Source: HGM12713 sp045593725
GTDB taxonomy: Bacteria; Bacillota; Clostridia; Oscillospirales; CAG-272
Reading direction: 5' to 3'
Length of the DNA: 29,527 nt
Assembly: GCA_045593725.1 (NCBI GenBank)
Contig: JAZNXE010000021.1
Location: forward strand, 1 to 29,527
The notes under the pieces are model-generated. The model did not search any database and was not told the DNA's origin. It saw only the letters and a program-made list of their open reading frames with translations. Made by a program: the position numbers and the translations under genes. Positions 17,342 to 23,581 of the stretch are shown piece after piece (positions within the stretch are counted from its first letter, which is position 1; each line of letters starts with the position of its first letter).

Positions 17342-18040
17342 ATGGGAAAAGACGTAATCATTGCATGCGACTTCGACAGCGCGGAAAAAACATTTGCCTT
17401 CCTTGACCTCTTCAAGGATGAAAAGCCCTTCGTTAAAATAGGTATGGAGCTTTACTACGCGGAGGGTCCCTCCATCGTCCGCGAGATAAAAAAGAGAGGT
17501 CACAAGATATTTCTCGACCTTAAGCTTCACGACATCCCCAACACAGTAAAAAAGTCAATGGCGGTGCTTTCCCGTCTTGACGTTGATATGACAAACCTTC
17601 ACGCAGCGGGAACTGTACGAATGATGCAGGGCGCGCTTGAGGGTCTTACCAGACCCGACGGAACAAGACCTATGCTTATCGCGGTTACTCAGCTGACCTC
17701 CACCGACCAGGAGAGTATGGAAAAGGATTTGCTCATAGAGAAGCCTATTGCCGACGTGGTTATGCACTACGCTCACAACGCGGCAGTTGCGGGACTTGAC
17801 GGCGTAGTTTGCTCACCCCTTGAGGCAGGCAAGGTGCACGAGAAATGCGGCAAGAATTTCGTTACCGTAACCCCCGGTGTACGCTTTGCCGACGGAGATA
17901 TCGGCGACCAGAAGAGAGTTATGACTCCTGCCGAGGCTAAGAAGGTAGGCTCTGATTACATCGTCGTAGGACGTCCCATCACCGCCGCACCCGACCCCGT
18001 AGCCGCATACCGCCGCTGTGTAGCGGAATTTGTGGATTAA
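17342..18040 (+). CDS. pyrF: Orotidine 5'-phosphate decarboxylase
   Basis: A 232-residue enzyme for the final step, OMP to UMP. The charged catalytic network is visible: Lys32 (VKIGME), then Asp59, Lys61 and Asp64 in LDLKLHDIPNTV. The phosphate end VVGRPITAAPDPVAA is near the C-terminus. Length and motif fit the short bacterial group 1 form. It starts one base after the pyrD stop, so pyrK, pyrD and pyrF are tightly coupled. Confidence 0.96.
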   Translation: MGKDVIIACDFDSAEKTFAFLDLFKDEKPFVKIGMELYYAEGPSIVREIKKRGHKIFLDLKLHDIPNTVKKSMAVLSRLDVDMTNLHAAGTVRMMQGALEGLTRPDGTRPMLIAVTQLTSTDQESMEKDLLIEKPIADVVMHYAHNAAVAGLDGVVCSPLEAGKVHEKCGKNFVTVTPGVRFADGDIGDQKRVMTPAEAKKVGSDYIVVGRPITAAPDPVAAYRRCVAEFVD

Positions 18041-18049
18041 AGGACGCGT

Positions 18050-18135
18050 TTTTCGTTCTTTTCTTGAAAGAAAAGAACCAAAAGAACTTCCTGAATGGTT
18101 TATTGTAAAGGTTCGCACAAACCAAACATTTAAAG
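18050..18135 (-). repeat. Hairpin-tail repeat module, copy 6 (reverse)
   Basis: A perfect 11-bp hairpin at 18055-18078 (arms GTTCT/AGAAC), then AGAACTTCCTGAATGG and GTTTATTGTAAAGGTTCGCAC, the reverse of the order at 3616 and 5867. The TAACTA tail is missing or diverged at its pyrF-side end. The rest of the spacer to 18230 shares the TTTGTGGGGCGGCG and AAATCCCTCGCGGGAGG blocks with other spacers. Confidence 0.7.
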
Positions 18136-18250
18136 TTTAGGTCAAGCCTTTTCAAAGGATTTGTGGGGCGGCGCTCCCTGTGGGAGATGAAGCCGCCACT
18201 CAAATCCCTCGCGGGAGGTCCTAATAATCTAATCACAAAGGAGAACTACC

Positions 18251-18457
18251 ATGCCCCAATACGTTGTTTTACAGGTAACACTCAAGGAAAAATTCATCGG
18301 AACAGGCTCAAAAAACCTCTCGGAGCTTGAAAAGGTTATCAACGAGCAGGCTGCTAAGGGTTACAGACTCCACACTATCTCTACCGCCTCGGCGCAAAGC
18401 TCGGGCTTTGGCGGCGGCGATAGAATTCAGGCAACTATGGTATTTGAGAAGCTATAA
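18251..18457 (+). CDS. DUF4177 domain-containing small protein
   Basis: A 68-residue protein with the DUF4177 pattern: an opening strand YVVLQVTLKEKF, a helix LSELEKVINEQAAKGYRL and a closing MVFEKL strand. The family has no defined function. AAGGAG at 18238-18243 is well placed before the ATG. It sits between pyrF and pyrE, separated on both sides by repeat elements, on the same strand, and is probably co-transcribed. No membrane segment, signal or cysteine pair. Any role in pyrimidine metabolism would be speculation. Confidence 0.85.
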   Translation: MPQYVVLQVTLKEKFIGTGSKNLSELEKVINEQAAKGYRLHTISTASAQSSGFGGGDRIQATMVFEKL

Positions 18458-18500
18458 ATAAGACACACGCGAAATTTTTACCGTAATAAATTGTAATATA

Positions 18501-18684
18501 AGCCTTCCCCAGCGGGGAAGGTGTCACGACATAAGGAGTGACGGATGAGGAGAGCTCGGGTATAGTCTATGTAAAGCTTTGCTCCTATAAAGCACAAAAT
18601 TATCTGCTATCACCAGCAAATAATATATAATTTTGTCCTCCTCATCCACCGCTTCGCGGTCCCCCTTCCCCGCTGGGGAAGGCT
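18501..18684. repeat. 184-bp palindrome-ended element, copy 3
   Basis: The ends AGCCTTCCCCAGCGGGGAAG and CCTTCCCCGCTGGGGAAGGCT are inverted. Inside, GATGAGGAG/CTCCTCATC arms are kept, while the core is AT-rich and more diverged than in copies 1 and 2. It lies inside the pyr cluster and ends about 25 bases before the pyrE start. Confidence 0.85.
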
Positions 18685-18708
18685 GAAAATAAAAAGGAGA
18701 ACATAAAA

Positions 18709-19365
18709 ATGGAAAGCTACAAGAGAGAATTTATACAGTTTTTGGAGAGCGCGGGAGTGCTCAAATTCGGCGACTTTACCGCAAAGAGCGGCAGAAAGAT
18801 TCCCTACTTCGTCAATGCGGGTATGATAAAGACAGGTGAGGATTTCGCAAAGCTCGGCGAGTTCTACGCAAGAGCGTACTTTGAGAAGCTGGGCGCGAAA
18901 AAGGCAGTGCTTTACGGACCCGCTTACAAGGGCATATCGTTGGCAGTTTCCGCGGCGGTAGCTCTCTCGAAGAACGGTCTTAACGTACCCTTCTTCTTTA
19001 ACCGCAAGGAAGTAAAGGACCACGGCGAGGGCGGCGTATTCATAGGCTACGTTCCCACCTCGGGTGAGGAAATAGTCATCATCGAGGACGTTATCACCGC
19101 AGGCACCGCAATACGCGAGAGTATGGAGATACTCTCACATATCGAGGGCGCAAAGGTTGCCGCTACCTTTATTATGGTTGACCGCAAGGAAAAGGGTCAG
19201 GGAGAAAAGGGCGCTATGCAGGAGATAGAGGAGCAGTTCGGCTTCCCCGTATATTCGGTAGTTGACGTTTACGATATAATCGAGTATCTTGAGGAAAAGC
19301 CCGAGAACGCGGAAAATGTTCAGCGTATCAGAAATTATCTGGCAGTAAACGGCGCGAAGGCGTAA
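18709..19365 (+). CDS. pyrE: Orotate phosphoribosyltransferase
   Basis: A 218-residue enzyme that joins orotate to PRPP to make OMP. The PRPP loop VIIEDVITAGTAI is at 123-135. The flexible loop region RKEVKDHGEGG (99-109) carries the catalytic Lys and His. AAAAAGGAG lies before the ATG, next to the palindromic element. It is followed by pyrB after 26 bases. The sequence is intact and the length normal. Confidence 0.96.
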   Translation: MESYKREFIQFLESAGVLKFGDFTAKSGRKIPYFVNAGMIKTGEDFAKLGEFYARAYFEKLGAKKAVLYGPAYKGISLAVSAAVALSKNGLNVPFFFNRKEVKDHGEGGVFIGYVPTSGEEIVIIEDVITAGTAIRESMEILSHIEGAKVAATFIMVDRKEKGQGEKGAMQEIEEQFGFPVYSVVDVYDIIEYLEEKPENAENVQRIRNYLAVNGAKA

Positions 19366-19391
19366 AAATCTTTTTGAAAGGATAAGGTAAA

Positions 19392-20309
19392 ATGCGACAT
19401 CTTATCGGAATTGAAGACCTCTCGGTGAGCGAAATAGAAAGCCTTATTGCCACCGCCGAGGATATAATCGCAAATCCCAAAAAATATTCTACCTGTGCTG
19501 CGGGCAAAAAGCTGGCGACTCTATTTTACGAGCCGTCCACCCGTACCCGCCTTTCCTTTGAGGCGGCTATGATGGAGCTTGGCGGCGGCGTGCTCGGCTT
19601 CTCCGAGGCGCAGAGCAGCTCGGCTGCAAAGGGCGAGAGCATAGCGGATACCGCAAAGGTAATCTCCTGCTTTGCCGATATTATGGTTATGCGCCACTTC
19701 AAGGAGGGCGCTCCTATGGTGGCTGCTATGAACGCTACCGTTCCCGTAATCAACGCTGGCGACGGCGGTCACAATCATCCTACCCAAACCCTTACCGACC
19801 TGTTGACCGTTAAGCTGGAAAAGGGCAGACTTTCCGACCTCACCGTAGGCTTTTGCGGTGACCTTAAGTTCGGCAGAACCGTACATTCGCTCATTACGGC
19901 GCTCTCCCGCTATACGGGCATCAAGTTCGTCCTCATCTCCCCCAAGGAGCTGACTATCCCCGATTACATCAAGAACGAGGTTCTTGATAAGAAGGGGCTT
20001 CCCTACGTGGAAACTACCTCTCTTGAGGACAGCATAGGAGAGCTTGATATACTCTATATGACAAGAGTTCAGCGCGAGAGATTTTTCAACGAGCAGGATT
20101 ATATCCGTCTTAAGGACAGCTATATCCTTACTCCCGAAAAGCTCGCGGGCGCAAAGAGCGACCTGTGCATAATGCATCCCCTGCCCCGAGTTAACGAAAT
20201 ATCCGTAGCGGTGGACAAGGACGCCAGAGCTTGCTATTTCAAGCAGGTGCTCTACGGAAAATACATCAGAATGGCTCTTATCAAAATGCTTCTGGAGGCT
20301 GCGCAATGA
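19392..20309 (+). CDS. pyrB: Aspartate carbamoyltransferase, catalytic chain
   Basis: A 305-residue subunit that makes carbamoyl-aspartate from carbamoyl phosphate and aspartate. The carbamoyl phosphate site FYEPSTRTRLSF is at 45-56 (Ser49-Thr50-Arg51-Thr52-Arg53), with the AAKGES lysine at 80. HPTQTLTDL and the closing MHPLPRVNEI motif are present. Its TGA overlaps the pyrI start as ATGA, so catalytic and regulatory chains are translationally coupled as in class B enzymes. GAAAGGATAAGG precedes the ATG. Confidence 0.97.
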   Translation: MRHLIGIEDLSVSEIESLIATAEDIIANPKKYSTCAAGKKLATLFYEPSTRTRLSFEAAMMELGGGVLGFSEAQSSSAAKGESIADTAKVISCFADIMVMRHFKEGAPMVAAMNATVPVINAGDGGHNHPTQTLTDLLTVKLEKGRLSDLTVGFCGDLKFGRTVHSLITALSRYTGIKFVLISPKELTIPDYIKNEVLDKKGLPYVETTSLEDSIGELDILYMTRVQRERFFNEQDYIRLKDSYILTPEKLAGAKSDLCIMHPLPRVNEISVAVDKDARACYFKQVLYGKYIRMALIKMLLEAAQ

Positions 20310-20731
20310 ATGTAGATGAAATAAAAAACGGCTTTGTTATCGACCATATAAAGGCGGGTAAGGGTATGGAGATTTACCGCCTGCTGGGACTCGAGCAGCT
20401 GGATTGCCCTATCGCTATAATCAAAAACGCTCCAAGCCGCAGAGTCGGTAAAAAGGATATTATTAAGGTAGATGCCACCAACGCCGAGATTGACCTTTCG
20501 GTCCTCGGATATATCGACCCCGACGTAACCGTCAACGTAATTAAGGACGGCGTTAACGTGAAAAAATATCACCCCGAGCTTCCCCTTGAAATTGCCGATA
20601 TCGTAGAATGTAAAAATCCAAGATGCATTACATCCACCGAGCAGGAGCTTCCCCACGTCTTTAAGCTCACCGACCCCCAAACCCGTACCTATCGCTGTAT
20701 ATACTGTGAGTCTAAAGCTAAAAATAGTTAG
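20306..20731 (+). CDS. pyrI: Aspartate carbamoyltransferase, regulatory chain
   Basis: A 141-residue regulatory subunit that binds nucleotides and sets allosteric control of PyrB. The N-terminal allosteric domain (1-95; KNGFVIDHIKAGKGMEIYR) is followed by the zinc domain. The four cysteines lie in CKNPRC and CIYC, spaced x4-x22-x2. The start at 20306 is chosen because it overlaps the pyrB stop (ATGA); an upstream ATG at 20231 lies inside pyrB. The TAG stop is the first three bases of the following repeat element. Confidence 0.95.
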   Translation: MNVDEIKNGFVIDHIKAGKGMEIYRLLGLEQLDCPIAIIKNAPSRRVGKKDIIKVDATNAEIDLSVLGYIDPDVTVNVIKDGVNVKKYHPELPLEIADIVECKNPRCITSTEQELPHVFKLTDPQTRTYRCIYCESKAKNS

Positions 20732-21107
20732 TTAGAATTATAAACGATTTTATGCCGCTTTCTTGAAAGAAAGCGGCGCAAAGAACTTCTTGAAGAGGTT
20801 TATTATAAAGGATAACCCAAGGATTGTGCGCTGACGGGAGTGTGTTGCGAAGTTTGTACGCTTTTCGTACATTTGTGCCACACTGTCACGCGCGGAAGAA
20901 TTTGTCGGACCCTACGTCCCGCCAAATTCTGTGATTTATTAAATAAAATTAAAAGCCGTCGGTAGCGAAGCTGTCCGACTGCTTTTTCCCTTATGAAAAT
21001 AATTACGCACCGCACATCCGTCAGCCGTAATATATTCCTTTTTTCAAGTTCTTTGGCGCCACCTTTCTCGAAAGAAAGGTGGCAAAAATCGTTTATAATT
21101 CTAACTA
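20729..21107. repeat. 379-bp composite element filling the pyrI-mgsA gap exactly
   Basis: It runs from the pyrI TAG stop to the base before the mgsA stop (complement of 21108-21110). The ends are inverted copies: TAGTTAGAATTATAAACG at left and CGTTTATAATTCTAACTA at right. Each end is followed inward by a hairpin, 20754-20777 (GCCGC/GCGGC) and 21058-21083 (GCCACC/GGTGGC). The core shares a 30-base identity (20899-20928) with 15455-15484, a paired stem AAAAGCCGTCGG/CCGACTGCTTTT at 20951-20986, and ACCGCACATCCGTCA. No gene is inside. Confidence 0.85.
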
Positions 21108-21482
21108 TCAAAAGGTCTTATTTTTCAGCGCCTCAAGCATAACAACGGCGCTGCTCTTGTTTGTAGCAAGGGGGATAGACTGAACGTCGCACAGGCGGAG
21201 GAGCGCTGACACGTCGGGCTCGTGAGGCTGAGCGGTGAGAGGGTCGCGAAGGAAGATAACAAGACCTATCTCGCCGTTAGCGAGCATAGCGCCTATCTGC
21301 TGGTCGCCGCCCAGAGGACCGCTCTTCATTCTATGGATAGAAAGTCCCGTTTCACCCATAATAAGAGTTCCCGTAGTGCCCGTAGCGTAAAGCTCGTACT
21401 GTGCCAGAACGTCCTTGTAAATCTTGGCGATATCTATGATTTCATTTTTCTTTTTATCGTGTGCAATAAGTGCTATTTTCAT
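21108..21482 (-). CDS. mgsA: Methylglyoxal synthase
   Basis: A 124-residue lyase that converts dihydroxyacetone phosphate to methylglyoxal and phosphate. ALIAHDKKK (4-12) and TGTTG (34-38) form the phosphate site. SGPLGGDQQIG holds the catalytic base Asp60. RDPLTAQPHEPDV (79-91) supplies Asp80 and His87. It is shorter than the E. coli enzyme (152) but all active-site elements are present. It is convergent with pyrI, has its own promoter and reads toward the pyr cluster end. It shares its fold with the C-terminal domain of CarB. Confidence 0.94.
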   Translation of the reverse strand: MKIALIAHDKKKNEIIDIAKIYKDVLAQYELYATGTTGTLIMGETGLSIHRMKSGPLGGDQQIGAMLANGEIGLVIFLRDPLTAQPHEPDVSALLRLCDVQSIPLATNKSSAVVMLEALKNKTF

Positions 21483-21513
21483 TTTTTCTCTCCTTTATAC
21501 TTGTCCTAAGCAT

Positions 21514-21542
21514 ATTTTAACACCTGCGCGTTCTTCTGTCAA
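21514..21542 (-). promoter_or_regulatory. Consensus promoter for mgsA
   Basis: Read on the minus strand: TTGACA (complement of 21537-21542), 17 bases, then TAAAAT (complement of 21514-21519). Transcription would start about 25 bases before the mgsA ATG, which has a GGAGAG site. Confidence 0.8.
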
Positions 21543-21556
21543 GAATTTTTTGACAG
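21536..21556. promoter_or_regulatory. Inverted repeat covering the mgsA -35 box, possible operator
   Basis: CTGTCAA at 21536-21542 and TTGACAG at 21550-21556 are perfect inverted copies with a 7-base spacer. The left arm is the mgsA -35 element. This could be a regulator site, or a chance pairing of -35-like hexamers. Confidence 0.4.
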
Positions 21557-21641
21557 GCTCTTTTTATTCTCTTTTTTCACAGTAAAATCACAGTAAATTT
21601 GGACAAATATTATTATAATTCACAAAATGTTTATAATTATA

Positions 21642-21650
21642 TGATATAAT
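21642..21650 (+). promoter_or_regulatory. Extended -10 promoter for the ABC cluster
   Basis: TGATATAAT at 21642-21650 fits the extended -10 pattern TGnTATAAT. No good -35 is seen 16-18 bases upstream. The flank is very AT-rich. The start would be about 57 bases before the ATPase start codon. Confidence 0.55.
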
Positions 21651-21714
21651 TTACTCTGTATATTAATGATTTCTTTAGCTAAGGTTAAAAGTAAAAGGAA
21701 AGGAATTCCACACT

Positions 21715-22791
21715 ATGATAAAAATCGAGCATCTGGTGAAAAATTACGGCGCCAACTGCGCCGTGGACGATATCAGCTTTGAGATTAAAAAGGGCGAGAT
21801 AGTGGGCTTCCTCGGTCCTAACGGAGCGGGAAAGAGTACCACTATGAACATCCTCACGGGCTATCTCTCCTCTACCTCGGGTAGCGTAGAGGTGGCGGGG
21901 CTTAACGTTCTGGACCACCCTCTGGAGGCTAAAAAGCACATAGGCTACCTGCCCGAGCAGCCCCCTCTCTATTTAGATATGACCGTAGAGGAATATCTCA
22001 TCTTCAATTACAATCTTAAGGGCTGTACCCTCAACCGCACAAAGCATCTTGAGGAGATATGTGACGTAGTCAAGATACGCGACGTTTACAAGCGTCTTAT
22101 CCGCAACCTCTCCAAGGGCTACCGCCAGAGAGTAGGTATCGCGCAGGCGCTTATCGGTAACCCCGAAATAATCATCTTCGACGAGCCTACGGTGGGTCTT
22201 GACCCCAAGCAGATAATCGAGGTCCGTAACCTTCTGCGCAATCTCGGACGCGACCACACGGTCATACTCTCCACCCACATACTTCAGGAGGTACAGGCTG
22301 TCTGCGACCGAATAATAATCATAAACAAGGGCAAGATAGTAGCCGACGAGCTGACCGAGAACATCACCAGAGCCGTAGAGAGCAACCGCCGCTTCCAGCT
22401 CAAGATATGCGGTCCCCAGAAGGAGGTCCTCAATATGCTCCGCCAAAAGCCGGGTATAGTTCACGCTGAGCTTCTCTCGGCAAGAGATGGGGACGCCTAT
22501 ATCTACAATATCGAGAGCGACGTAGGAGTGGATATCCGCAAGAGCCTGTTCTACACCCTCGCCGAAAAGGGCTGGCCCCTTATCGGTATGGAGGCTTTGG
22601 GAATGAGCCTTGAGGAGGTATTCGTGGCTATCGTTGACCAGGCGGCTGACCGCTCCGCGCGCTACGAGAGAGGCGCTCAGAAGCCTCCCCGCCGCGCCCG
22701 CGCCGAGCACGAGCTGGCAAAGACCATTACCCAAAGGAAGAAGTCCGAGGAGAGCGAATATTCGGCTCTCTTTGATGACGACGACGAATAA
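21715..22791 (+). CDS. ABC transporter ATP-binding protein (GldA-like)
   Basis: A 358-residue ATPase. Walker A GPNGAGKST is at 34-42, the LSKGYRQRV signature at 132-140, Walker B IIIFDEP at 152-158, the D-loop GLDP directly after, and the switch His in LSTHIL. Residues about 225-310 form the extra domain common in GldA/NosF-type ATPases. The last 45 residues are an unusual charged tail ending in FDDDDE. It is followed 18 bases later by the permease; the two probably form the motor of a Gld-like ABC system. Substrate unknown. AAAGGAA precedes the start. Confidence 0.93.
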   Translation: MIKIEHLVKNYGANCAVDDISFEIKKGEIVGFLGPNGAGKSTTMNILTGYLSSTSGSVEVAGLNVLDHPLEAKKHIGYLPEQPPLYLDMTVEEYLIFNYNLKGCTLNRTKHLEEICDVVKIRDVYKRLIRNLSKGYRQRVGIAQALIGNPEIIIFDEPTVGLDPKQIIEVRNLLRNLGRDHTVILSTHILQEVQAVCDRIIIINKGKIVADELTENITRAVESNRRFQLKICGPQKEVLNMLRQKPGIVHAELLSARDGDAYIYNIESDVGVDIRKSLFYTLAEKGWPLIGMEALGMSLEEVFVAIVDQAADRSARYERGAQKPPRRARAEHELAKTITQRKKSEESEYSALFDDDDE

Positions 22792-22809
22792 GAGAAAGGA
22801 GTACTCAAT

Positions 22810-23553
22810 ATGCTTGCAATATTCAAAAAGGAACTGCGTTCTTATTTTCTCAACGCCATAGGCTACGTTTACATAGGAGTATTCCTCGCTGTTTCAGCTC
22901 TGCTCTGCTGCTATACCACGCTGGTAGCGCGCACCTATGACACCTCCACGTACTTCTCTCTTATGATTATTTCCTTTATAATACTTATACCGCTTCTTAC
23001 TATGAAGCTCTTTTCCGAGGAAAAGAAGCTCCGCACCGAGCAGCTTCTGCTTACCGCCCCCGTATCCATCTGGGGAATGGTGTTTGGCAAATTCCTTGCC
23101 GCCTTCACCCTTTTCGTCAGCGGAGTTCTCGTTTCCTGTATCAACTTCTTCCCTCTCGCCGCGTATCACAACGCCGAAGGCATCTCGAAAGCCTACGACG
23201 CGGCAGTAGGACCTGTGTTCTCAATCATTATCTCCAGCACCGTGGGAATAATACTTATCGGAGCGGCATTTATCGCTATCGGTATGTTTATCTCCTCCCT
23301 CACCGAAAACCAGCTTGCGGCAGCCATAATCACAGTGGCTATAATCCTTGGTATGCTGCTTCTCAATATGATAAACAACTACATAGAGAACACCGCCATA
23401 AAGTTCATTATCAACTGGGTATGCTTTATGAGCAGATTTTCTAACTTCAGCTACGGTCTGCTTGACCCCGCTGCTCTTGTTTATTACCTTTCCATAGCAG
23501 GCGTGTTCCTGCTCCTTACAGTGCGAGTCTATGACAAGCGCCGTTGGGGTTGA
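22810..23553 (+). CDS. ABC transporter permease (GldF/ABC-2 type)
   Basis: A 247-residue membrane protein with about six hydrophobic helices (near 18-36, 50-66, 93-115, 138-158, 166-188, 220-240). The family motif MKLFSEEKKLRTEQLLLTAPVS lies between helices 2 and 3. It matches the permeases found beside GldG-like proteins in Bacteroidota and Firmicutes. AGGAGTACTC lies before the ATG, and the GldG-like gene follows after 28 bases. Confidence 0.9.
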   Translation: MLAIFKKELRSYFLNAIGYVYIGVFLAVSALLCCYTTLVARTYDTSTYFSLMIISFIILIPLLTMKLFSEEKKLRTEQLLLTAPVSIWGMVFGKFLAAFTLFVSGVLVSCINFFPLAAYHNAEGISKAYDAAVGPVFSIIISSTVGIILIGAAFIAIGMFISSLTENQLAAAIITVAIILGMLLLNMINNYIENTAIKFIINWVCFMSRFSNFSYGLLDPAALVYYLSIAGVFLLLTVRVYDKRRWG

Positions 23554-23581
23554 TAATTTTTGAAAGAAAGGAACACAGTAT

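Noticed and set aside
20754..21083. Hairpins in the pyrI-mgsA element as intrinsic terminators
   Set aside because: Stems are strong but no T-run follows directly in either direction (only a short ATTTT or AAAAATCG), so termination was not called.
21973..22734. 253-codon minus-strand frame in the ABC ATPase gene
   Set aside because: It is opposite intact Walker and signature motifs; no promoter, ribosome site or family match.
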